Below the pieces are notes generated by a model that had not been told where the DNA came from, searched no databases, and worked only from the letters and a program-made list of their open reading frames with translations. This document shows, in pieces, positions 20,227 through 27,066 of a DNA stretch of 64,000 nucleotides (position 1 is its first letter; each line of letters opens with the position of its first letter). The translations under genes were made by a program, and so were the position numbers. Source of the DNA: Actinomycetota bacterium. Lineage in GTDB: Bacteria; Actinomycetota; Actinomycetes; Nanopelagicales; Nanopelagicaceae. The stretch covers positions 36,063 through 100,062 of the forward strand of contig CANBSP010000006.1 in the NCBI GenBank assembly GCA_947372165.1. Reading direction: 5' to 3'.

Positions 20227-21222
20227 ATGCCACCTTTAGATTTTTGGGAGTCTAAAGTTCTCAAGAGTCTTGACCCCGTCGTTAAAAATTCGACGCTCGT
20301 AAAGGTCAACGAAGCGAAGATCGCAGAAGTCGCTTCATGGATGGCATATGAAGAGTTTGCAAAGCCAGATGGCTCCTCACTCTTCAACTTTGGCGATGAT
20401 CCAGATTTCTTGATGGATCTCACTCTCACGGTGAATACGATGAATTTTGCATTCACTAACTTTGGCACGGGCATTAAGTACGAGACTGATTACAACGGTC
20501 GTCGTTATAGTGATTCAGAAGCAATGATGGCAAACCTTCATCGCGCAGTTGCTGAGGGCATTCCATTCTTCGATGGCGCATACCAAGCGAAGATGGTTCG
20601 TGCTGATCTCGAACAAGTCTTCCAGGGCACGATTGAGATGCCGATGCTCGATGAGCGAGTGAAGATCTTTAATGAGGTCGGAGAGATCCTCGTCGCTAAA
20701 TACGGTGGAAAGTGGCACAACTTCGTTCGATCCTGTGCACCTCGGCTCTATGCCGATGGCAACGGCATCCTCGAACGACTCACAACGGAGTTCCCACGCT
20801 TTGCCGATACCTCTGAGTATCAGGGTTCAGAGATCCAGCTCTACAAGCTGCCACAACTTGGAATCTGGGGGATGCACCTAGCCCTAATGCCACGCAAGGT
20901 CTGGGCGTTAGAAGATGCCCATCTGCTCACCGCCTTCGCGGATTACATCGTCCCCGTTGGGCTTCGCGTCATGGGAATCTTTGAATATGCACCCGAGCTT
21001 GAGTCACAGATCAACTCACTCACAGAGGTCCCTCGAGACAGTGTCGCCGAAATTGAGATTCGCGCGAATTCGATCTATGTCATTGCGCGGCTGACTGAAG
21101 AGATCAATGCCAGACGCGTTGGTTTAGAACCGCTCTTGATGCCACAAGTTGATTTCCGACTTTGGAAGGCCTATCACGCAACCCACTGGCCTCACCACCT
21201 TACGAGAACGGTTATGTATTAA
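20227..21222 (+). CDS. qng1: Queuosine-5'-phosphate N-glycosidase homologue (Qng1/DUF2419)
   Basis: This 331-aa protein matches the queuosine salvage family (DUF2419, Qng1), whose studied members release queuine base from queuosine 5'-phosphate. Signature stretches can be aligned by eye: NFAFTNFGTG (about residues 73-82, equivalent to the NFCFW region), EFPRFADTSEYQG then LPQLGIWGMHLA, ADYIVPVGLRVMGIFEY (238-254) with the acidic active-site region, EIEIRANSIYVI, and the C-terminal HHLTRTVMY. Length and domain span are complete. It sits inside a nucleoside import and degradation operon, directly after two nucleoside permeases, so the importer may supply queuosine or other nucleosides. The substrate here is inferred from the family. 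Confidence 0.86.
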   Translation: MPPLDFWESKVLKSLDPVVKNSTLVKVNEAKIAEVASWMAYEEFAKPDGSSLFNFGDDPDFLMDLTLTVNTMNFAFTNFGTGIKYETDYNGRRYSDSEAMMANLHRAVAEGIPFFDGAYQAKMVRADLEQVFQGTIEMPMLDERVKIFNEVGEILVAKYGGKWHNFVRSCAPRLYADGNGILERLTTEFPRFADTSEYQGSEIQLYKLPQLGIWGMHLALMPRKVWALEDAHLLTAFADYIVPVGLRVMGIFEYAPELESQINSLTEVPRDSVAEIEIRANSIYVIARLTEEINARRVGLEPLLMPQVDFRLWKAYHATHWPHHLTRTVMY

Positions 21223-21671
21223 TGAAGATCTACTTTGCAGGTCCGCTCTTTACCCCGTACGAGCGATCATTTATTGATGAATGTGCTGCGAGATTACGTG
21301 CCGAAGGCATGGAAGTCTTTGTCCCACATGAAATCCCACTGCCAGATCCAGTGACGCCAGCATTTATCTTTGATGTTGATTCGGCAGCTGTCTTGGGTGC
21401 CGATGCAATCCTTGCGCTCCTTGATGGCCCTATGGTTGATGATGGAACTGCTGTCGAGATCGGGATCTTCTGGAGTGCGATGCGCACTGACTCCTCTAAA
21501 AAAGGAATTGTTGGGTTAGTCACTGATACCCGAGTCATCCGCGATCGCAAGATGATTGACGGCAAGGGAATCAACCTCTTTGTGAGAGGCTGCATTGAAG
21601 ATCGTGGTGCACTCGTTGATAACTTTGATAGGGCCTTTGAAATCTTGAAGGCATGGCATGAAGAGAAGTAG
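21222..21671 (+). CDS. Nucleoside 2-deoxyribosyltransferase-like protein
   Basis: This 149-aa protein of the nucleoside deoxyribosyltransferase/DNPH1 fold begins with KIYFAGPLF and contains DVDSAAVLGADAILALLDG. The catalytic segment DDGTAVEIG holds the nucleophile Glu79, and VDNF near residue 133 fits the active-site Asn region. Two roles are possible: base exchange between deoxynucleosides, or hydrolysis of deoxynucleoside 5'-phosphates (Rcl/DNPH1-like). Sequence alone does not decide. ATG 21222 shares a base with the qng1 stop (TAATG), and a longer reading starting inside qng1 is not supported. Confidence 0.85.
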   Translation: MKIYFAGPLFTPYERSFIDECAARLRAEGMEVFVPHEIPLPDPVTPAFIFDVDSAAVLGADAILALLDGPMVDDGTAVEIGIFWSAMRTDSSKKGIVGLVTDTRVIRDRKMIDGKGINLFVRGCIEDRGALVDNFDRAFEILKAWHEEK

Positions 21672-21683
21672 ATCATCGCGTGA

Positions 21684-22859
21684 ATGCTGACCTCATATAA
21701 GACTGTCTTAAAGAAGGATCACTCCTTCTCAACCTTTGGCTTCGGGATTATTGGCAGGTTGCCACTCGCCATGAACACAGTGGGCTTGGTCTTCCTGATT
21801 TCCAGTGTCCGAAAATCCTTCGCATTGGCCGGCCTTGCCTCCGCCTGTTACACCCTGGCTGGGGCATTTCTTGGGCCTCGGATTGGCAAGCTTGCTGATG
21901 TGAAAGGGACCCGAAAGGTCCTTATTCCCATTACTTTGCTCAACGCCCTCGCGATTACCGGCATTCTGACAATTGGTGTGAAGAACACGCCTGCGCTCTT
22001 GGTCAGCGCCGCATTGGCAGGTGCCACATTCCCACAATTTGGCAGTTACACCCGCACGAGGTGGAGCCGAACACTTAAAGATGACCGCGAACTCACTGCA
22101 GCTCTCTCTTTGGAGTCTGTACTCGATGAGACCGCCTTCGTTGTTGGGCCAGCACTTGCTGGCTTTCTCTTCGCTTGGCAAGGGTCAAGGTCACCGTTAA
22201 TCGGTGGTGTGATCTTCCTTCTGATCGCCGGATTTGGACTATCACTCACGAGTACCGATCATGCCGGGCATGTTCAGCCTGAAGGTAAACACGGTGGTTT
22301 GCTCAAGATTCGATATGTTAAACCGCTACTTGCCACACTGGTCTGCATCGGCATCACCTTTGGTGCGCAGTACGTCGTGATCTTGGCAGTTGCACGCGAA
22401 GGTGGCAGGGCCGCTGAAGGTGGACTCTGGGTTGGATTAAATCCGATCGGCAGTACTGTCGCTGGTTTTGCCTTTGGATTTATTCATTGGAAGATCTCGG
22501 CAGCGAAGCGATTGACCGCCGCCCTATTCACGATGTCACTTGGCACATCAGGACTTGTGATCTTTCATAGTTATCACACAATTATTCTCTGGCTCATTAT
22601 CGCCGGTGTCGCCATCGCACCAGCTTTGATTTCGGCAAATGAACGACTCAAAGAGTTAGTACCAGTTCATCGACTCAATGAAGCTTTCTCATTGCTCGGT
22701 GCATCAATCTCACTTGGCATCACGATCGGTGCATCCCTGAGCGGCGTACTTGTCTCGCACTTTGGCGGCTGGCATGGCTTCGACTTTATGTTGGGTGCAA
22801 CTGCACTTGCTTGTTTGGTCTCACTCATCGGCATACGTGGAAAGAAGATGGAGAGTTAA
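21684..22859 (+). CDS. MFS transporter in the nucleoside operon
   Basis: This 391-aa protein has about twelve hydrophobic segments and the major facilitator loop signature GPRIGKLADVKGTRKV between helices 2 and 3. No substrate-specific motif is apparent. It lies 12 bases after the deoxyribosyltransferase-like gene and one base before the nucleoside hydrolase. By position it may export freed bases or import nucleobases, but many MFS proteins of this subfamily are annotated only as generic efflux carriers. Confidence 0.85.
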   Translation: MLTSYKTVLKKDHSFSTFGFGIIGRLPLAMNTVGLVFLISSVRKSFALAGLASACYTLAGAFLGPRIGKLADVKGTRKVLIPITLLNALAITGILTIGVKNTPALLVSAALAGATFPQFGSYTRTRWSRTLKDDRELTAALSLESVLDETAFVVGPALAGFLFAWQGSRSPLIGGVIFLLIAGFGLSLTSTDHAGHVQPEGKHGGLLKIRYVKPLLATLVCIGITFGAQYVVILAVAREGGRAAEGGLWVGLNPIGSTVAGFAFGFIHWKISAAKRLTAALFTMSLGTSGLVIFHSYHTIILWLIIAGVAIAPALISANERLKELVPVHRLNEAFSLLGASISLGITIGASLSGVLVSHFGGWHGFDFMLGATALACLVSLIGIRGKKMES

Positions 22860-22860
22860 G

Positions 22861-23793
22861 ATGGCTATGAGAGTTATCCTCGATACAGATCCAGGCATTG
22901 ATGATGCCCTTGCCATTCTCCTTCTCGGCGCATCTGCCGAAATCTCACTTGAAGCGATTACCGTCACCCATGGCAACACCACTGTCGATAAGTGCCTTGC
23001 TAATGCGCTGCGACTAGTTGATCTTGCCGGTCTCTCTGGGGTTCCAGTGGCACGTGGGGCAAGCAGCCCGCTGGTGAAGAGCCTCACGGTTGCGGAAGAG
23101 ACTCATGGTGATGGGGGACTTGGTTATGCCGTTCTCCCTGATGCGAAGGGCACAGAAAGCGCGAAGAATGCAATCGATACGATCATCGATCTCGTTCATC
23201 AATATCCGCATGAGATAACGATCCTGGCGATTGGGCCATGTACAAATATCGCCTTAGCAATCCATAAGGATCCATCGATCATCACCCTGATCGATCGAGT
23301 AGTTGTGATGGGCGGGGTTGTTCATGCACCAGGCAATATGACGCCAGATGCAGAGTTCAATATCTACTGTGATCCAGAAGCCTTCGATATCGTCCTGCGA
23401 GCAGGATTTGATCTGACGATTGTTCCACTCGATGTGACATATCAATGCCTCTTCACTAAATCCCATGTGGCTCGTCTGACATCGGCAAAGCCAGAGATCG
23501 CCACCTTTATTGAAGATTCGACTCGCTTCTACATGGAGTTCCACGATGAGTATCAAGATATTGATGGCTGCGCGATTAATGATCCACTCGCCGCAGCAAT
23601 TCTCATCAAGCCAGAACTCGTGAAGCTTCGTGATTATTACATGACCGTTGAGCTTAAAGGTGAGTTCACCAAGGCGAAGACATCAGTTGATCACTATAAA
23701 ATTTCGGGAAAGACTCCCAATACCAAAGTTGCGATGGCGGTAGATGTCGAAGCCTTTATGGATTTCTTCATTGAGCGGATGGCGAAATTATGA
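22861..23793 (+). CDS. Inosine/uridine-preferring nucleoside hydrolase family protein
   Basis: This 310-aa enzyme of the IunH family hydrolyses the N-glycosidic bond of ribonucleosides to base plus ribose. The calcium/ribose-binding signature DTDPGIDDA is at residues 8-16, followed by AIGPCTNIALA and PDAEFNIYCDPEA. Where most family members have HDP or HDA near the C-terminus (a leaving-group His in the well-studied enzymes), this protein reads NDPLAAA, so base preference may differ. ATG 22861 follows the MFS stop by one base; the longer reading from inside the MFS gene is not supported. Its stop overlaps the next start (ATGA). Confidence 0.92.
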   Translation: MAMRVILDTDPGIDDALAILLLGASAEISLEAITVTHGNTTVDKCLANALRLVDLAGLSGVPVARGASSPLVKSLTVAEETHGDGGLGYAVLPDAKGTESAKNAIDTIIDLVHQYPHEITILAIGPCTNIALAIHKDPSIITLIDRVVVMGGVVHAPGNMTPDAEFNIYCDPEAFDIVLRAGFDLTIVPLDVTYQCLFTKSHVARLTSAKPEIATFIEDSTRFYMEFHDEYQDIDGCAINDPLAAAILIKPELVKLRDYYMTVELKGEFTKAKTSVDHYKISGKTPNTKVAMAVDVEAFMDFFIERMAKL

Positions 23794-24542
23794 GTAAGCA
23801 GCACCATATCCATCTTGAACCCGGAGATGTTGGTCGGTATGTGCTCATGCCAGGAGATCCAGGACGGGTCGAGGTAATCGCCAAGCACCTGGATAACGCA
23901 GTTCATATCGCGACAAATAGAGAGTATGTGACCTATACGGGTTATCTCGATGGCGTGAAAGTCTCGGTGACATCGACCGGAATCGGTTGTCCATCAGCTG
24001 CAATTGCCTTGGAAGAGCTCGTCCGCGTAGGCGCAGATACCTTTATCCGCGTCGGCACATCAGGTGCGATCCAACCTGGGACCAAGAGCAATGAACTGGC
24101 CATCATCACTGGTGCAATTCGAGATGAAGGGACGTCGATCCACTACTTGCCGCCAGAGTTTCCTGCCGTGGCCAACCTTGAGATCGTGCAAGCGCTACGC
24201 AAGGCGGCGACCTCATCGAATACTCCCCATCGCCTCGGGATCACTCAGTCGAAGGATTCGTTCTATGGCGAAGTTGAGCCCGAACGCTCTGGCGTCCCTG
24301 ACCGGCTTTTAAAGCGATGGAAGGCGTGGGAGATTGGCGGGGCAATCTGTTCTGAGATGGAGTCCTCCACCCTCTTTGTCGTTGCATCAATCCTCGGAGT
24401 TCGAGCAGGTGGCATTATGGCAATGTGGGCCGATGGCGAATTTCGTGGTTTGGATTCACTGATCGAGACAGCAATTTCTGGTGTTCGGGAATTAATCAAG
24501 GAAGATAGCAAAATTAAGGGAGATAACAATGGAGACAGCTGA
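23790..24542 (+). CDS. udp: Uridine phosphorylase-like nucleoside phosphorylase, copy 1
   Basis: This 250-aa enzyme of the NP-I family (trimeric/hexameric phosphorylases) cleaves nucleosides with phosphate to base plus ribose 1-phosphate. Conserved parts are VLMPGDPGRVE (phosphate site), STGIGCPSAAIALEELV, FIRVGTSGAIQPG, DSFYGEVEPER and the ribose-binding EMESSTLFVVAS. The overall match is to uridine phosphorylase, but a purine or mixed specificity is possible. It overlaps the hydrolase gene by four bases and the second copy by 14. Relative to copy 2, the C-terminus has diverged (MAMWADGEF here, MMVHGVDPM there). Confidence 0.9.
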   Translation: MSKQHHIHLEPGDVGRYVLMPGDPGRVEVIAKHLDNAVHIATNREYVTYTGYLDGVKVSVTSTGIGCPSAAIALEELVRVGADTFIRVGTSGAIQPGTKSNELAIITGAIRDEGTSIHYLPPEFPAVANLEIVQALRKAATSSNTPHRLGITQSKDSFYGEVEPERSGVPDRLLKRWKAWEIGGAICSEMESSTLFVVASILGVRAGGIMAMWADGEFRGLDSLIETAISGVRELIKEDSKIKGDNNGDS

Positions 24543-24740
24543 CGGCAAGCAGTATCACATCAATATGAAGAAGGGTGATGTCGGAAAGTATGTGCTCCTT
24601 CCCGGTGATCCTGGACGTTGTGAGGCGATCGCTGCGCTCTTTGATAATCCTGTGCACGTTACACAAAACCGTGAATACAACACGTGGACTGGCACATTAG
24701 ATGGCGTGAAAGTCTCGGTGACATCGACCGGAATCGGTTG
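23949..24740 (+). repeat. 41-bp identical block shared by the two udp paralogues
   Basis: Bases 23949-23989 and 24700-24740 are identical, starting GATGGCGTGAAAG and ending AATCGGTTG, and encode DGVKVSVTSTGIGC in both proteins. The surrounding sequence is clearly less similar. This points to a tandem duplication in which this patch was kept or re-homogenised by gene conversion. The feature span covers both copies and the DNA between them. Confidence 0.95.
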
Positions 24741-25287
24741 CCCATCTGCTGCGATTGCGCTGGAAGAGCTCGTTCGTATCGGTGCAGATACCTTTATTCG
24801 CGTCGGGACTTCTGGACACATTCAAAAAGATATTAAATCTGGCGAACTTGCCATCATTAATGCTGCGATCCGCGATGAAGGCACATCCCTCCACTACATG
24901 CCGATTGAATTTCCAGCGATCGCTGATATCAACCTCGTGTTAGCACTACAACGAGCCGCGAAGAAGACCGGTGCAGTTCATAGAACGGGCATCACGCAAT
25001 CGAAGGATTCGTTCTACGGTCAACATGAGCCAGAGCGCATGGGCGTTGGTCCAGATCTCCTTAATCGCTGGCGAGCATGGGAGATCGGCGGGGCGCTCTG
25101 TTCAGAGATGGAAGCTTCTGCGCTCTTTGTCATCGCCTCCATGCTGCGCGTGCGGGCGGGGGGAGTGATGATGGTTCATGGTGTTGATCCAATGCCGCCG
25201 CTCGATATTCTCTTGCAGACTTCAGTTCAGGCGCTTCGCGAGATCATCGCCGAAGATAAGGCGAATGGTCGGGCGGTAGATCTATAA
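24529..25287 (+). CDS. udp: Uridine phosphorylase-like nucleoside phosphorylase, copy 2
   Basis: This 252-aa paralogue of the preceding gene retains LLPGDPGRCE, the STGIGCPSAAIALEEL block, RVGTSGHIQ, DSFYGQHEPERMG and EMEASALFVIAS. It shares a 41-base stretch of identical DNA with copy 1 (23949-23989 and 24700-24740). The two proteins otherwise differ at many positions, so they may divide substrates such as uridine and another nucleoside. ATG 24529 has AGGGAG at good spacing and overlaps copy 1. It ends the operon, overlapping the convergent DUF3107 gene by six bases. Confidence 0.9.
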   Translation: METADGKQYHINMKKGDVGKYVLLPGDPGRCEAIAALFDNPVHVTQNREYNTWTGTLDGVKVSVTSTGIGCPSAAIALEELVRIGADTFIRVGTSGHIQKDIKSGELAIINAAIRDEGTSLHYMPIEFPAIADINLVLALQRAAKKTGAVHRTGITQSKDSFYGQHEPERMGVGPDLLNRWRAWEIGGALCSEMEASALFVIASMLRVRAGGVMMVHGVDPMPPLDILLQTSVQALREIIAEDKANGRAVDL

Positions 25288-25530
25288 GGTGGTGAAGCCG
25301 ACCTTACGGTCTGCTGCATTCCCAGCCTCTACATAAGCAATCTTTGCGTGCGGAACCAGGATCTGACGACCCTTGGTGTCAGAAAGTGAGAGCGCCTTGC
25401 CAGAATCGAGCGCCTCTTGCACCTGGGCGATCACCTTCTCAATCGACTGATCGATCTCGTACATAAGGTCGACGCCGGTATCTGCGATACCGATACGGAG
25501 GTCTGTTGTTGTCTTGCTCTCTTTTGCCAT
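25282..25530 (-). CDS. DUF3107 family protein
   Basis: This 82-aa soluble protein matches the actinobacterial DUF3107 family: LRIGIADTGVDL near the N-terminus, a central acidic helix, then GRQILVPHAKIAYVEAG and a basic C-terminus ending VGFTTL. No function is established for the family. It commonly lies beside a TetR-type regulator in actinobacteria, as here (the TetR gene is 20 bases upstream). The start has a TAAGGT hexamer six bases before ATG. The stop overlaps the end of the convergent udp paralogue. Confidence 0.88.
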   Translation of the reverse strand: MAKESKTTTDLRIGIADTGVDLMYEIDQSIEKVIAQVQEALDSGKALSLSDTKGRQILVPHAKIAYVEAGNAADRKVGFTTL

Positions 25531-25536
25531 GACCTA

Positions 25537-25542
25537 ACCTTA
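25537..25542 (-). promoter_or_regulatory. Candidate leaderless -10 box (DUF3107 gene)
   Basis: On the minus strand the sequence is TAAGGT, six bases, then ATG. The same AAGG could act as a weak ribosome-binding site, so this is one of the less certain members of the leaderless set. Confidence 0.3.
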
Positions 25543-25550
25543 ACCTGAAA

Positions 25551-26159
25551 TTACTGGCTCTGCTTTGGGAAGCCGCCGATACCGCGCCAGATCTGGGTAG
25601 CGACAAGCTTTACCGCGCTATCGCGATCGATCTTGCCATCGCGTTCGAGCCAATGGCGTGCAGCAGATTGCACATTTCCAATGATTCCCACTGCGAGCAT
25701 CATGGATGCTTCCTTCGGCAAGCCGGTGTCGATAGAGATCACGGCAGAGAAAGCTGCAGCGCAGTCATATGTCATACGAGTCAGGCGTTGTCGCACTTGT
25801 GGCTCGACGCTCATATCGCTCTCAAAGAGGAGACGGAATGCCTCACCTTCGAGATTGATGAAATCAAAGTAGGCGGCGGTAGTTGCTTGGACTCGTTCCC
25901 AGTTATCAGTCCGTGATGCAACGGACTTTTGAATCTCAAAGACGAGTGAATCAATGTGGAGATCAAGAACAGCTAAGTAAAGATCGAGCTTTGACGGGAA
26001 GTGCTGATAGAGAACTGGCTTGCTCACATTGGCGCGGTCTGCGATCTCATCCATCGCGGCGGAGTGATAGCCAGCCTGCGTGAAGACTTCAAGGGCTGCA
26101 GCGAGTAATTGTGCTCGACGCTCATCGCGAGGCAACCGCCCCTTTAAATCAGTGCTCAT
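25551..26159 (-). CDS. TetR-family transcriptional regulator
   Basis: This 202-aa protein has a typical N-terminal helix-turn-helix (RAQLLAAALEVFTQAGYHSAAMDEIADRANVSKPVLYQHFPSKLDLYLAVL, about residues 14-62) and a helical ligand-binding domain. The start is set at the ATG preceding STDLKGRLP, because it has a TATCCT hexamer six bases upstream. A longer reading from 26366 would run through the mshB promoter and coding region. It is divergent from mshB with 45 bases between them and probably co-regulated with the DUF3107 gene. Its ligand and targets are unknown. Confidence 0.88.
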   Translation of the reverse strand: MSTDLKGRLPRDERRAQLLAAALEVFTQAGYHSAAMDEIADRANVSKPVLYQHFPSKLDLYLAVLDLHIDSLVFEIQKSVASRTDNWERVQATTAAYFDFINLEGEAFRLLFESDMSVEPQVRQRLTRMTYDCAAAFSAVISIDTGLPKEASMMLAVGIIGNVQSAARHWLERDGKIDRDSAVKLVATQIWRGIGGFPKQSQ

Positions 26160-26165
26160 GGTTGA

Positions 26166-26198
26166 AGGATAAGGGAAATCCCAGGGAGTTGTTATCCT
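26166..26198. promoter_or_regulatory. Back-to-back leaderless promoters of tetR and mshB
   Basis: The 45-base gap contains TATCCT on each strand (minus strand 26166-26171, plus strand 26193-26198), each exactly six bases from an ATG with no Shine-Dalgarno sequence. The two boxes form the inverted repeat AGGATAA...TTATCCT. Any regulator binding between them would affect both genes. Confidence 0.55.
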
Positions 26199-26204
26199 CC
26201 TCGT

Positions 26205-27065
26205 ATGAGTAAAAAGAGCCTCCTCCTTGTTCATGCACATCCAGATGATGAGACGATCAATAATGGCGCGACGATGGCGATGTATGCCGCCGCTGGCTAC
26301 AACGTCACTCTCGTCACCTGTACTCGTGGTGAAGAGGGCGAGATTCTCGTGCCAGAACTTGCTCACCTGGCAGCTGATAAAGAGGATGGCCTGGCCCCTA
26401 TCCGTGAAGTCGAATTAGCAAATGCCATGGCTGCCTTGGGAGTAACCGATCACCGATTCCTCGGCGCACCCCATCGCCATTATCGCGATAGCGGAATGAT
26501 GGGGACCCCACCCAATGATCGCCCCGATGTCTTCTGGCAGGCCGATCTGGATAGCGCAGCACTAGAACTTGTGGAGATCATCCTCGAGGTGAAGCCGCAG
26601 GTATTGGTTACCTACGATGAGTTCGGTGGCTACGGGCACCCCGATCACATTAAAGCTCACCAGGTGGCAATGCGCGCAGCAGAGTTAGCACAACCGCAAT
26701 GGGATATCGCAAAGATCTACTGGAACACGATGCCACGATCCGTTATTCAAAAAGGGATCGATGCAATGAAAGCTGCCGGATCAGATTTTATGGGAGTAGA
26801 GAGCGCGGATGATCTTCCATTTGCAAAGCCAGATGACGTGGTTACCACTGCGATGAATGCAAGTGCCTTTGTCGATCAGAAGATGACGGCGATGGCATCC
26901 CATCCAACTCAGATTGCCCTCGATGGCCCATTCTTCGCACTCTCCAATAATGTGGGATTAAATGTTTGGGGTTATGAGTATTACACCCTCGTTAAGGGTG
27001 ATAAGGCGGGCGAACTTACACCTGAGGGTTGGGAACAAGATCTCTTCGCCGGAGTTGTTGAATAA
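26205..27065 (+). CDS. mshB: PIG-L-family deacetylase, probably MshB of mycothiol synthesis
   Basis: This 286-aa zinc-dependent N-acetylglucosamine deacetylase removes the acetyl group from GlcNAc-inositol, the third step of mycothiol synthesis. The metal-binding signature HAHPDDE is at residues 10-16. [25 protein letters not shown] and the second metal region [13 protein letters not shown] also match MshB-type enzymes. Full length fits MshB rather than the related Mca amidase, though Mca cannot be excluded without alignment. The transcript is probably leaderless. The gene ends one base before the convergent cysS stop. Confidence 0.87.
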   Translation: MSKKSLLLVHAHPDDETINNGATMAMYAAAGYNVTLVTCTRGEEGEILVPELAHLAADKEDGLAPIREVELANAMAALGVTDHRFLGAPHRHYRDSGMMGTPPNDRPDVFWQADLDSAALELVEIILEVKPQVLVTYDEFGGYGHPDHIKAHQVAMRAAELAQPQWDIAKIYWNTMPRSVIQKGIDAMKAAGSDFMGVESADDLPFAKPDDVVTTAMNASAFVDQKMTAMASHPTQIALDGPFFALSNNVGLNVWGYEYYTLVKGDKAGELTPEGWEQDLFAGVVE

Positions 27066-27066
27066 G

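Noticed and set aside
26166..26198. AGGATAA/TTATCCT inverted repeat as a TetR operator
   Set aside because: Each arm is exactly a TATCCT hexamer six bases from an ATG on its own strand, so the symmetry is explained by two leaderless -10 boxes.
25551..26366. A 271-residue form of the TetR protein starting at 26366
   Set aside because: The extra 69 residues would be antisense to the mshB start and promoter; the ATG at 26159 has a good promoter and the normal TetR N-terminus.
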